Made by a program: the position numbers and the translations under genes
Shown here: positions 9,638 through 19,572 of the stretch, piece by piece
How the letters are laid out: each line of letters opens with the position of its first letter
How positions within the stretch are numbered: position 1 is the first letter of the stretch
The notes under the pieces: model-generated
Databases searched by the model: none
What the model was told of the DNA's origin: nothing
Seen by the model: only the letters and a program-made list of their open reading frames with translations
DNA from: Verrucomicrobiales bacterium
Lineage (GTDB): Bacteria; Verrucomicrobiota; Verrucomicrobiia; Limisphaerales; UBA1100
Assembly (NCBI GenBank): GCA_005809105.1
Contig: SYLI01000032.1
Coordinates: 62,001 to 126,000 of the forward strand
Reading direction: 5' to 3'
DNA: 64,000 nucleotides

Positions 9638-12600
9638 TTACTTCACCTTCTGGATCTGGACGCCCTTGCTGGGGCCGCGGCGCAACTGATCGTATCCCTG
9701 CCAGTTGCCGTCCTGAATGGCCTTGTTCTGCATGTCCAGGTTCATGCGGTAGTCCAGTTGCCGGCCTTCGGCCCCGGGTGCGGGCCGTGGCGCAGCAGGC
9801 TGCGCCTGTTGCTCGGGCGCGCCCAGCCACTTGTCGCCTCGGTAAAAGGCATAGCGCAGCTTGGCGTCGCGCGCGATGACGGTGGCCTTGCCGCGCAGGT
9901 TGTCGGCCACGAAGATGCCGCGCAGATCGGTTTCGCCGCCGCGAAAATCGGCATCCGCGCTGCCAATGGCCTTCACGTGGACGTCGGCCACGTAATGGTT
10001 GGCAGCGGCATCCATCACGTTGGCGCGCACGCGGCCGCTCTGCGGGTCTTCCTGCACCTCGATTTTCAGCGGCGTCACCAGCGCCAGCGCGCTCGTGAAG
10101 AGGTCATCGCCACGGCAGATGACAAGGTAGGCACCTTCCTTCTGCGCGCCCAGTTTCGCGATGGCCTCCTTGTCGATGTAGTCCTTGCCGTCGCCCAGCG
10201 GCACCTTCTGCTCCAGCAGCGGGGCGATGCCCGCGAGGTTGACCTGCGTGATCTTCGAGAGGTTTTTCTCGCGCAGATAGAGGGTCATCAGGTCCACCCG
10301 GTACACCTGCAGGTGCGCCTCCTTGATGTTGCGAAACTTGATCTTGAGATCCACGTCCTTGCCGGGCCGGAACACCGTGACCTCCTCCAGCCCGATGCGC
10401 TTCTCCTCGAAGTAGTCGATGGCCTGCCGCGCGTCGGGATACTTCTCCTTCACGCGCTGATACCACGTGATGGCGTCGCCGGGTTTGCCCTGCGCGTGGT
10501 AGACCTGCCCGACGATGTACTGCGCCAGGTTCTTGTCCTTGCTCTCACCCGTGGCCACCGTCATGGCGGCCGCCAGCGCTTCGGCGTGGCTGTTCTTCCA
10601 GAAATGGCCCAGCGCCATCATGTACTGGTAGCCGCTGGCGAACTCGCTGGCCGGGAAGCGCGCCTTGAAATCGCCGCACCGCCCGATCACCGCGTCGTAT
10701 TGTTTGAGGTCAATCAGGGCGTTGGCCATGCTGAAGGCCGCGTCGTCCGCAAGCGGGCTTTCGGGATTGAGCACCATGAAGTCGTTGAGCTGCCGCACGG
10801 TCTCGCGCAGCATGCTGATGCGCTCGGGCGTGCGCGACTGCCGCACGGGCTTGCCGCCGCGCATCACCGCCACCTTGCGTTCCTGCTTGGCCAGCTCGTG
10901 CGCCTTGGCGCTGTGTACGTACATCGCCTGGCTGATGGAGAAGAGCATGCTCGTCACCTCGGCGGTGTCGGGATACTCACGCCACAGGTCCTCCTGATAG
11001 TCCACCGAACCCAGGAACTGGCCCTCGTCGTCGAGCACGGCGCTGACGTTGATGTCGTCCACAAAGCTGGCGTCGACCGTCGCGCGGAAGATGAGGTAGG
11101 CGCGCTCAAACTCGTTGAGGTCGCGGTACGCCTTGCCCACCTGCAGAATCTTGTCGAAGGGGATCTCCAGGTCCGGGTAGCGCTCGCGCAGGATTTCAAA
11201 CACGGCGATGACCTGCCGCGCGTCGTAGCGGCCGGGGCTCGTGTAGATCCAGAGCAGCATGCGCGCCAGGTCGCGCTCGTTGTAGTCGCGGTTGCGCTTG
11301 AAAAGGTCGGCCAGGTACGTCAGGGCCTTGTCATAAAGCCCGTCGTCAAAGTTCAGCTTGCCCAGCGCGAAGCGCTCGGCGTCGTTCATGACATAGGGGT
11401 CGTCCGAGTCCACTCCGGGCGCCAGCACGAAGAGCTCTGCCTGCGCGCCCACGCGCATGCGACCGGGGTTCACCGCGTCGCGGACCACCGTGGGAAGCAC
11501 GCGGAACTCACCCGTCGCGTAGCCGATGAGCTCATAGCTGTAATCCTGCACGTAGGTTCCGGCGGGGAAGAAGAGCGTGAGCTTGCCCGCGTCGGCCTCA
11601 AAGTGCGTGTGCGCCCCGTGCAGGGAGCCTTCGGCCAGCATCATGCCCGCGGGCAGGTTTTCCTCCACCACCACGTAGCCGTAGTTGTACGGGGAATAGG
11701 CGTCATCCATGTCCACCTTCACCAGCACGCGCTGGCCCACCCCGATGTTCTTGATCTTCGTCGTGCTGGCCTGCCCGATGGGCTTGCCGCGATACTCCAG
11801 CGGCATGTGGTAGTAGTTTCGCGACTTGATGTACGGGCTGCCCCACGACTTGGGATCGGTCAGGTTGGCCGAGAACCCCCGCAGCGTGACGGCGTAGGCG
11901 TACTCGCCCGCACCCTCGAGCTGGAACTCCACGCGGTTGGGGCCGTCCACCAGGTGATCGGGCGGCACGGCCACCGTGACGGTCGGCTGCGAGCCCTTGC
12001 TGGCGATGGTGTCGAGCTTCTTGCCGTTGACGTTGATGTTGAGGCGGAAGTCGGCCGCGGCAAACTTGGCCTTGCCGAAATACTCCGCCAGCACCGCCAC
12101 GGCCGGCCCGCGCGACTTGGCGCTGGCAAACTCATGCGCGCCGCGCCGGTGCAGCAGAAAGTCCACCAGGGGTTTGATTTTGGGCGACGCGGGCCGCGAG
12201 CGCACCATCGCCAGCGCCGCCAGCGCCGTGGTCTCCACATCGTCGCAGGCCCAGTGGGTGTTGTGCAGCCCATCCAGAAACGCCACGGGCTTGTCGGCAA
12301 TCGTCCGGGTTTTGAACTTGGTCTCGAGCACGTCAATCAGCTCTCCGGCAAACTCATTGCGTTCCAGGTTCACAAAGGTCAGCGCCGTGAAGGCCAGCGC
12401 GGGCATGCTCAGCTGGTTGCGCTCGCGGTGCAGCCGGTTGGCGTGGGCAAAGTCGGCCGCCTTGTTCATCGACAGGGCGAAGAGAATGACGGCCTTGGCG
12501 TCATTGTCGTTCGCGCCAACCTGGTTGAAGCGCGTTTTGAGAAACGCCTCGGCCTTGGCCAGCGTGTCGGCGTGCACGGGGATTTTCTGGTCGCGCGCGC

Positions 12601-15600
12601 GGCACAGCGCCCAGAAGTTCACCGCGCTCACGTCCCACCGCGAGCCGCCGGGCTGATTCCAGCCCCAGCTGCCGTCGGTGTGCTGGGAGACCACCAGGCT
12701 GCCCACCAGCGCGCGGGCGCGGTTGGCCAGGCGCTGGCGATCGGTCTCAGGCGCATTGGCCTGCTGCGCAAAATCGAGCGCGGAGGCCGCCGCCAGCAGG
12801 TCGCTGCCCGCAAATCCGCCCACGCGCGGCGAAGGAGGCAGCCAGAAGGCGGAATGCGCCTTGAGCGATTCGGGCGCGGAGACCCCGCCCAGCGCCATGT
12901 CGATCACCGCACGCTTCAAGTCCGGGCCGATGGTGATGGTCATCCACGCCGAGCCGTCGCGGCGATCCTTGGGAAGTTCCAGGAACACGACCTCGTTGTT
13001 GCGCGCCACGCCGCCGGCGTGGTCGGCAAATTCCAAACCCCACGGACGCACCGGCACGACGATCTCCAGGGCATCGTTGAGATTGCCCGCGGCCGCCACC
13101 ACCTGCAGTCGCAGCGAAGGCGAAAGCGGCACCGTCACGGCCTCGAAGAGCGCCTCGGCCGCGCCCTTGGCCGTCACGGCCACGCGCGCCTTCTTCTCCA
13201 CCACCTTTTGTTTGAACTGGTATCCGCCCCAGACCGTGAGCGTGAGATCCACGTTGCCCTCAAACTCGCCCAGATTGTGGACGCGCGCGAGGATGCGGGC
13301 GCCGTCGCCCTCCTGCAGGAACTGCGGCGCCTTGAGGTTCACAAAGAAATCCTTCCGGGTGAGGACGTTTGCCGTGGCCTGACCGACCAGCGTCTCCACG
13401 CTGACGCCGTGCGCGCTAAGGCGCCACTGGCTGGCGCTGCCGGGCATGCGAAGTTCCACGGTGGCCTTGCCGTCCTTGTCGGTGATGATGGCCGGAAGCC
13501 ACACGCCCGCGCCGGGCATTTCGCGGCGGATGACCGAGTCGCCCAATCCAAAGTCCCCGTCGGCGGCGCCCTTGCCGTCATCCGCCGCGTTTTTGAACGA
13601 CAGATCAGCAGACTCGAGGTCTAGGAGTCCGTGGGAATGGGGCATCTTGCCGAAGAGCGCGGAGGCTCCGCCATTGGGAGCCATGTCGCCGAGGCCGCCG
13701 CCCCTCTCACGCAGCCGGCTGGCGCCTGGTTTGCGCTCGTCGCCCTCGCCATTGGCTGCGTTTTGTTTTTTAAACTCCTCTCGCAATAGTCGCTGGCCAT
13801 TTGCCCCGCCAAGGCCGGCTTGTTGGCTTTGTTGGAGAACCCGTGCGCCCAATGCTCCGGCAGCATCCAAGCTCTCCTCCATCTGCGATTCATTGGCCTG
13901 CGCGCCCAGAAGTTCCTTTTCCAAGCCCTCGGCCGCGTCTTCCATCCGCCTGGCCATGTCCCGGCCCGCCGCGGCCATTGCAGCCAGTTCCTGTGCTTCC
14001 TTTTCGCGTCGCGCCAGCCGGTCCTTCTCGTCGATGAACACCTTGAGCACCTTGGTGGTCGTCGCCCGATAGGCGAAGTTGCAGGAGCTGGTGATGGCCC
14101 ACTGCGCGTGGCGCTCGGCGTTCTGCTGGAAGAAGTCGACGATGGGGGGCTTGTTGTCGGCAAAGAGCGCGTGCAGGGCCTCGTCCACCATGGCCAGGCT
14201 CAGTTCGGCGACCACCGGCTTGCCCAGCTGGTCGGTGACGGTGATCTCCGCCTTGCCGGCGGCACCGGGCGCGTACACTTCGGCCAGCGGCTTGACGGCA
14301 ACGCGCAACTGGCGTTCCACCCGGAAGGGCTTGTGGGCGACGCGCAGGTCGCGGCCGTCCATCACCGCCACGCAAACCTGGAAGTTCGGGAAGTGCTCGT
14401 GGGTGAGGGTGAGCGGGATGTCGTTAAACTCCTTCTTGAGCGTGATGACGCGGTGGCTCAAAACCGTCTCGCCCTCGAAGGTCAGCAGCGCCAGCGCCCC
14501 GTCCAGCCGCGAGTGCAGCCGCAGCTTGGCTTCGCCGCCCACCTGTAGCGTGTCGGTCTCGGCGAAGAACCGCAGCTTGGTGGCGTCCTCCGCATCGGAC
14601 ACATCCACCCCGCCCTCGGCGGTGACAATCTGCTTAAACCGGTCCTGGCCGGTGGCGCGGAGCACGTAGGGCCCCCCCTTGTCCAGCGTGAGCCGCACGG
14701 TGGCCATCCCGGTCTTGGCGTCGGTGGTGACCTTCTTTTCCTCCACGGTGGTTTCGTTCACGGCCTGGCTTCGCGCGGCGACCCAAGGCACGGCGCTGAG
14801 TACCGGATCGGGCCTGGCGACTTCGCGGCGCAGCACCAAAAGCGAAAGCTCCGCCCCGACGGGTTTGCCATCGGGTGTGCGCGTCTGGACCGTGACATCG
14901 AAGGGCGCGCCGGAAAGCACCAGCGGCTGGCTGGGGCGCACGACGATCCCAAATCCCTGTTCGGCCAGCCACACGCGATGGGTGGCACGGACATTCTCGC
15001 CCTCGATGGCGACGGTGAAGGGCATCACGCTTCCTGCCGGCATGCCGGTGGTGTCAAAGCTCACCTTGAGCTCGCCCTTGGCGTCGGTCTTGGCGATGAG
15101 GTGGCGGCCGTCGGGCAGGTAATAGCTCACGGCGCGGTCGCCCACCGGCTGGCCCCAGTAGTAATCGGCCTTGATGCTCAGTTCCACCGACTCGCCGCGG
15201 AAGTACACCGGCTCCTTGGTTTCGAGCTTGATGCGGACTTTCTCGAGCTGGAAACGCTGGACGGTGAAGGCCCCCGAAAAAGCCTGGGGCGACTTCTCCT
15301 TGGGACGCGCGGTGATCTGATAGTTGCCCAGGGGGGCGCGTCCGTCCAAATGCAGTTCGGCGTGGAATGTGCCGTAGGCCGAGAGCTTCTTTTCCTGCTC
15401 CCAGATGAGGCGGCCGGCGGCGTCGGCCACGGAAACGAGGTAGAGCTGGTCGGCGGGCGCACTGTACACCCCGTCCTTCACGTCGCGGATGATGCCGCGC
15501 AGCTTCACCGTCTGACCGGGCTGATAGGCCGGCCGGTCGGTGTAGAGATAGCCCTTGGCCACCAGGCCCGTGGAGAAGCCCATGCCGGAAAGGTCCAGCG

Positions 15601-17905
15601 CGTTGGATCCCACGTGGCCGTCCTTGACGGCGAACACGCGCAGGTCGTTGATGGACTTGAGCTCGTCCATCGCCTGCACCAGCACGCCGTCCTTCTGCGT
15701 GAGGCCCGTGGCGATGATTTTCTTGCCGTCTGAAAAGAGCAGGCGCACGTCCGCCACGGGCAAATGCTTGACGCGATCCTCGGCGAACACCAGCGCCTGC
15801 CGCCGCGAGGACTTGACCACGAGGTCGATGTCGCTGCGGATCACCAGCGTGCTGGCCTCAAAAGTCTCGTCGCTGATGTTGACGATGCACACGCCAGCCT
15901 TGCCCTCGGGGAAGGGCACTTCGATGTCCTGCGTCAGAGGCTTGTAGTCGGCGTAGCCGGCCACCTCGATTTCCCACTGCTTCTCCGGCTCGATAAGGCC
16001 GATGTCCAGATGGTTCACGGCTCCGATGGCGTGGGTCTTGCGGAAGTACGCCTCCAGATCGAGGAAGTACTGGCGCACGGTGACCTTCTTGATGTTGCGC
16101 GCGGTGAGGTTGACCATGGCCTTCTCGTTGGTGCGAAACTTGCGCGCCGTCTGCAGCGACAGGTTTTTCTCGGTCATCATCGCCACGCGCGAAGCCGCCG
16201 GCGACGCCTTGGAGCCCCACTTGAGCCGGCGGTGCGATTCCAGCGCCGCCTGCCAGTCGCCCAGTTCCTCCTCCTGAATGAGCGCAATGCGGTAGAGCGC
16301 GACCGAGGACTCCTCATGATTAGGATACTTGCTGACGAGCCGCTGCCATTGGTCGATGGCGGCCTGATAGGCCTTGCGAATGTCCTCGTCCTTGGGTTTC
16401 TCGGCCAAGACCACCTTGGGATCGGTCTTCTTCGCCTTCAGCTCACGGGCGGTGTGAAAGGCCATCTGGCCAAAAATGAAGAGCACCTGCCGCGCGCGGT
16501 CGTCGAGCGGATGCTTGGAAAGGAAATCCTCGAACAACTTCCGGCTGGGCTCGTACTTCTTGTCGGCCACCGCGTCCAAGGCCACCTGATACTGCGCGTC
16601 GATGATGCCGCGCTGGCTGTCGGCCCAGTTCGGGCCATCCGGATACTTGTTGATGTAGCCCTGCCAGGTCTCGACGGCGGCCGTGTACTTCTTTTGCGCG
16701 AAACGGATTTGACCAATCTGATAAACCGCCAGCTTTTGATAGCGATCCTGGAATTGCGCGGGCGATTCATTGCCCAGTTCAGGCAGCTTGGTGGTTGCCG
16801 CGTCGCCCGCAGGCAACTTGTAGCCTTTGGCGGCAATGAATTCTCCCAGTGCCGCCTCGGCCTGGTCCTGTCGCCCGGCGCTTTGGTAGGCCTGCGCGAT
16901 GTAGGCCGCGCCCAACACGGCGCGCGCGTCGTCGGTGTGCGCCGCCAGAAATTCCTGCGTGGCCTTGATGCCGCGCTCAAGTTGCGCGCCCGGATGAGGC
17001 ATCTTGAGCGAGAGCACAATCTGCCAGCGGGTGTCGGCGAGCAACTGCGCCGGCTTGGCCTGCCGCTTTTGCAGCAGCGCGAGCAAGTCCTCCGAGTTCA
17101 CACGCGCGGCATCAAACTGCCCGGCCTTGAGCTGGGACTCTGCCAGATGAAAGCGCGCCTCAAGCGGGTGCTTGCCTGCGGGCGGCGGGTTCTCTTTTTT
17201 CATGCCCGAGGCCCGGGTGACGGTGCCCACGTCGCCAGTCCAGTCCGGATCATACTCGTTGAGGTAGGCTTGAAACTCGATGATGGCTTGGGCGTGGTTG
17301 CCCTGTTGCTGGATGGCGCGGCCTGCCTTGAAGGCCACCTCGTCGCGCAGCTCGCGCGAGATTTCCATCCCGGCCACCTTCTTGTAGAGCTGATAGGCCT
17401 TCTGGAAATTGGGCGGCGGCGACTTGAGATCGTCCGCCTTGGGCTTGACCGCCAGCGCGTCGGCGAAAGTCAGGATGACACCCGCCACGTCCTGTTTGCG
17501 GGCGCCTGCCAGCAGCCGGTTGGCTTCGCCCTCGTAGATCACCTCGGCAGCCTCAAACTTTCGCTGTTGCGCCAAGGCACCGGCCTTGAGAAAGCGCGAC
17601 TTGTGCAGCCAGCGCGATTGCGGATGGGCTTCCGCCAGCGCGTCGCACGTCTTGCCGCAGTCGTCGAACTTCTTGCCGTGGAATTGCGCCAGGGCCTTGA
17701 GGTAGAGCACCTCGTCCGCGTCCTTGAGCTTGGCGGCCAGCGCCTTGTCCAAGGCCACCAACGAGGTTTCGTATTGGCCGGCGGCCAGCGCCTTTCGCCC
17801 GGCCGTCAAGTCCGCGTTGGGTTCGGGGTCGGCCGCCCACAGGGTGAGTGCGCAGAGCACGAGCATTCCGGCCAGGACGCGATGGAAGAAGGAGTGCGTG
17901 TTCAT
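9638..17905 (-). CDS. Giant alpha-2-macroglobulin-like secreted protein with N- and C-terminal TPR-like regions
   Basis: Signal peptide MNTHSFFHRVLAGMLVLCALTLWAA (internal ATG at 17905). MG2-like KGYLYTDRPAYQPGQTVKLRGIIRD, A2M-like PGAGVWLPAIITDKDGKATVELRMPGSASQWRLSAHGVS, and TPR-like stretches at both ends. About 2755 aa. Confidence 0.88.
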   Translation of the reverse strand: MNTHSFFHRVLAGMLVLCALTLWAADPEPNADLTAGRKALAAGQYETSLVALDKALAAKLKDADEVLYLKALAQFHGKKFDDCGKTCDALAEAHPQSRWLHKSRFLKAGALAQQRKFEAAEVIYEGEANRLLAGARKQDVAGVILTFADALAVKPKADDLKSPPPNFQKAYQLYKKVAGMEISRELRDEVAFKAGRAIQQQGNHAQAIIEFQAYLNEYDPDWTGDVGTVTRASGMKKENPPPAGKHPLEARFHLAESQLKAGQFDAARVNSEDLLALLQKRQAKPAQLLADTRWQIVLSLKMPHPGAQLERGIKATQEFLAAHTDDARAVLGAAYIAQAYQSAGRQDQAEAALGEFIAAKGYKLPAGDAATTKLPELGNESPAQFQDRYQKLAVYQIGQIRFAQKKYTAAVETWQGYINKYPDGPNWADSQRGIIDAQYQVALDAVADKKYEPSRKLFEDFLSKHPLDDRARQVLFIFGQMAFHTARELKAKKTDPKVVLAEKPKDEDIRKAYQAAIDQWQRLVSKYPNHEESSVALYRIALIQEEELGDWQAALESHRRLKWGSKASPAASRVAMMTEKNLSLQTARKFRTNEKAMVNLTARNIKKVTVRQYFLDLEAYFRKTHAIGAVNHLDIGLIEPEKQWEIEVAGYADYKPLTQDIEVPFPEGKAGVCIVNISDETFEASTLVIRSDIDLVVKSSRRQALVFAEDRVKHLPVADVRLLFSDGKKIIATGLTQKDGVLVQAMDELKSINDLRVFAVKDGHVGSNALDLSGMGFSTGLVAKGYLYTDRPAYQPGQTVKLRGIIRDVKDGVYSAPADQLYLVSVADAAGRLIWEQEKKLSAYGTFHAELHLDGRAPLGNYQITARPKEKSPQAFSGAFTVQRFQLEKVRIKLETKEPVYFRGESVELSIKADYYWGQPVGDRAVSYYLPDGRHLIAKTDAKGELKVSFDTTGMPAGSVMPFTVAIEGENVRATHRVWLAEQGFGIVVRPSQPLVLSGAPFDVTVQTRTPDGKPVGAELSLLVLRREVARPDPVLSAVPWVAARSQAVNETTVEEKKVTTDAKTGMATVRLTLDKGGPYVLRATGQDRFKQIVTAEGGVDVSDAEDATKLRFFAETDTLQVGGEAKLRLHSRLDGALALLTFEGETVLSHRVITLKKEFNDIPLTLTHEHFPNFQVCVAVMDGRDLRVAHKPFRVERQLRVAVKPLAEVYAPGAAGKAEITVTDQLGKPVVAELSLAMVDEALHALFADNKPPIVDFFQQNAERHAQWAITSSCNFAYRATTTKVLKVFIDEKDRLARREKEAQELAAMAAAGRDMARRMEDAAEGLEKELLGAQANESQMEESLDAAGALGARVLQQSQQAGLGGANGQRLLREEFKKQNAANGEGDERKPGASRLRERGGGLGDMAPNGGASALFGKMPHSHGLLDLESADLSFKNAADDGKGAADGDFGLGDSVIRREMPGAGVWLPAIITDKDGKATVELRMPGSASQWRLSAHGVSVETLVGQATANVLTRKDFFVNLKAPQFLQEGDGARILARVHNLGEFEGNVDLTLTVWGGYQFKQKVVEKKARVAVTAKGAAEALFEAVTVPLSPSLRLQVVAAAGNLNDALEIVVPVRPWGLEFADHAGGVARNNEVVFLELPKDRRDGSAWMTITIGPDLKRAVIDMALGGVSAPESLKAHSAFWLPPSPRVGGFAGSDLLAAASALDFAQQANAPETDRQRLANRARALVGSLVVSQHTDGSWGWNQPGGSRWDVSAVNFWALCRARDQKIPVHADTLAKAEAFLKTRFNQVGANDNDAKAVILFALSMNKAADFAHANRLHRERNQLSMPALAFTALTFVNLERNEFAGELIDVLETKFKTRTIADKPVAFLDGLHNTHWACDDVETTALAALAMVRSRPASPKIKPLVDFLLHRRGAHEFASAKSRGPAVAVLAEYFGKAKFAAADFRLNINVNGKKLDTIASKGSQPTVTVAVPPDHLVDGPNRVEFQLEGAGEYAYAVTLRGFSANLTDPKSWGSPYIKSRNYYHMPLEYRGKPIGQASTTKIKNIGVGQRVLVKVDMDDAYSPYNYGYVVVEENLPAGMMLAEGSLHGAHTHFEADAGKLTLFFPAGTYVQDYSYELIGYATGEFRVLPTVVRDAVNPGRMRVGAQAELFVLAPGVDSDDPYVMNDAERFALGKLNFDDGLYDKALTYLADLFKRNRDYNERDLARMLLWIYTSPGRYDARQVIAVFEILRERYPDLEIPFDKILQVGKAYRDLNEFERAYLIFRATVDASFVDDINVSAVLDDEGQFLGSVDYQEDLWREYPDTAEVTSMLFSISQAMYVHSAKAHELAKQERKVAVMRGGKPVRQSRTPERISMLRETVRQLNDFMVLNPESPLADDAAFSMANALIDLKQYDAVIGRCGDFKARFPASEFASGYQYMMALGHFWKNSHAEALAAAMTVATGESKDKNLAQYIVGQVYHAQGKPGDAITWYQRVKEKYPDARQAIDYFEEKRIGLEEVTVFRPGKDVDLKIKFRNIKEAHLQVYRVDLMTLYLREKNLSKITQVNLAGIAPLLEQKVPLGDGKDYIDKEAIAKLGAQKEGAYLVICRGDDLFTSALALVTPLKIEVQEDPQSGRVRANVMDAAANHYVADVHVKAIGSADADFRGGETDLRGIFVADNLRGKATVIARDAKLRYAFYRGDKWLGAPEQQAQPAAPRPAPGAEGRQLDYRMNLDMQNKAIQDGNWQGYDQLRRGPSKGVQIQKVK

Positions 17906-18046
17906 ATTGTAGCCGTGGATTGAGAGCAGAAACTTAGTTTGTCCGAGGGGCGGCGTCAAAGACATCAAATACGCCTTGGTGCGAAAGAACTTCTGGAGCA
18001 TGCCTGCACGTTAGACGGGAGTGCGCCCCCTGCCGACGGCAATTTC

Positions 18047-19528
18047 TTAGCGGCCGGGCATGAGCCAGACCAAGTCGCCCTGACTCAAGTCTTCGCCCTT
18101 ACCCGCCTTGGACACGCCTGGCTGGCCGCCGTCGTCCTTCTGATTCCAACCCACGGCGTAAAGGCGGTAGCCGCCCCCGGGCTGCGGCTCAAATTTCATG
18201 GGCTTTCCTGCCACCAAATCCTGGGGCACTTTGGGCAGCCACCGCGGAACGAGGGCTTCGAGCGTTTCGGGCAGACGCGCATGTTCCTGAGCGTGGCGTT
18301 CGAGCGCGCAGGCGATGAGGGCCTGATCCACGGCGCCCTGTGTGGCGTTGCATCGCTTGGAGACCGCCCCCAGCGCGGGCATGAGCAGCCGCATCATCAG
18401 GTTGTAGGGGCCGCGCAATCCGGAGTTCGCAATCTCCGTGTCGAACCGGCGAGCCATGTCCGGATGCATACGGCGCTGGTTCACATCCACGATGGGGCTG
18501 ACGTAGTCCATGTGCACGCGCGTGTAGCGAGCCTGGTTCTGGCGCAGCCATCCCTCGGGCACCACGCGCAGGGCAACCGTGGCGCCCGCCCCAGATTGAT
18601 CCATGAGCGCGGGAAGCAGCTTGCGGTTGCCTGCGGCCACTTCATCCATCATCAGATTGGCGAAGTCGCGCTCGGCCAGCATCGCCAGCTGGTAATGCGC
18701 CAGCAGATCCACCCCGGCAAGCCGCTCCTGCATGGCTCGCAACTGCGGCGAAGTCCACTGGTGGCGCGAGAGTCCTTCCCAGACGCACTGGAGCGCGTTG
18801 TTGATGATGGCGATACGCACCAAGTGGCTGATGAGCGTGGGCTCGGTCGCGATCGCCTCGGCCAGAAACAGCGCCAGTTCAACGTCCGCGCCGGCGCCGG
18901 GGATATCTCCGGCGTTCAAACGTGCCAGAGCGCGTAACGAAAGGGCCTGCGCCGCCGTGCGCAGCACCGCCAGATGAGGCAGCAGCACCTGAAAGTGGGC
19001 CTTGTAGTCCACATCAAAGCGAGACTGCGGCCGTTCCTGCGCCGCCTTGGCCAGCGCGGCAAGCTCGGCTTGCATCCCCCCCAACGCAATCAGCACGTCG
19101 GCCGCGGGATCCCCGGCCTTGGCCGGCCGCGGCAGGTGCTTGTCGCCCGCCAGATAATCACGCCACTGGGCCATGGAGGCGCGTTCACCCCTCTTCCACC
19201 CGTGCAGCGCGGGCATCTCGTTGGTGCTGCGAAATTGGAAGAGCGCCAGGGCGCGCTTGTGGCCTTCGGGATCGCGCAAGACGCGGCCGGACGCACCTTC
19301 GGCCAACTTGTAATCCAGCAAGGGGCGCAGTTGCGGGCAGTGGGCAAAGTTTCTTTCGCTGGGCACCGGAGGCGGCAAGAGGCGCGTGTAGTCGAAGGAT
19401 TCGCCCCGGGCCGTCTGTGCTTTGAGAAACTGCGCCCACTCATGCCGGCCGCGCCAGTCCTCAAACACCCACACCGCCAGCGCCGTTCCCATCAGTCCGG
19501 ACAACGCCGATTTTGCGAACGGGTGCAT
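18047..19528 (-). CDS. Hypothetical protein with N-terminal membrane anchor
   Basis: 493 aa intact ORF; MHPFAKSALSGLMGTALAVWVFEDWRGRHEWAQFLKAQTARGESFDYTRLLPPPVPSERNFAHCPQLRPLLDY. Confidence 0.6.
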   Translation of the reverse strand: MHPFAKSALSGLMGTALAVWVFEDWRGRHEWAQFLKAQTARGESFDYTRLLPPPVPSERNFAHCPQLRPLLDYKLAEGASGRVLRDPEGHKRALALFQFRSTNEMPALHGWKRGERASMAQWRDYLAGDKHLPRPAKAGDPAADVLIALGGMQAELAALAKAAQERPQSRFDVDYKAHFQVLLPHLAVLRTAAQALSLRALARLNAGDIPGAGADVELALFLAEAIATEPTLISHLVRIAIINNALQCVWEGLSRHQWTSPQLRAMQERLAGVDLLAHYQLAMLAERDFANLMMDEVAAGNRKLLPALMDQSGAGATVALRVVPEGWLRQNQARYTRVHMDYVSPIVDVNQRRMHPDMARRFDTEIANSGLRGPYNLMMRLLMPALGAVSKRCNATQGAVDQALIACALERHAQEHARLPETLEALVPRWLPKVPQDLVAGKPMKFEPQPGGGYRLYAVGWNQKDDGGQPGVSKAGKGEDLSQGDLVWLMPGR

Positions 19529-19572
19529 CGAAGGAGATCTCCGGGGTTATGGGGCCGGGCAACTTTGGCGGC

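Noticed and set aside
9758-13624. 1288-aa plus-strand ORF
   Set aside because: Lies entirely antisense to the A2M-like gene; Arg/His/Gly/Ala/Leu-rich shadow ORF typical of high-GC genes, no signal or motifs.
15764-17923. 719-aa plus-strand ORF
   Set aside because: Antisense shadow of the A2M-like gene's N-terminal half with the same biased composition.
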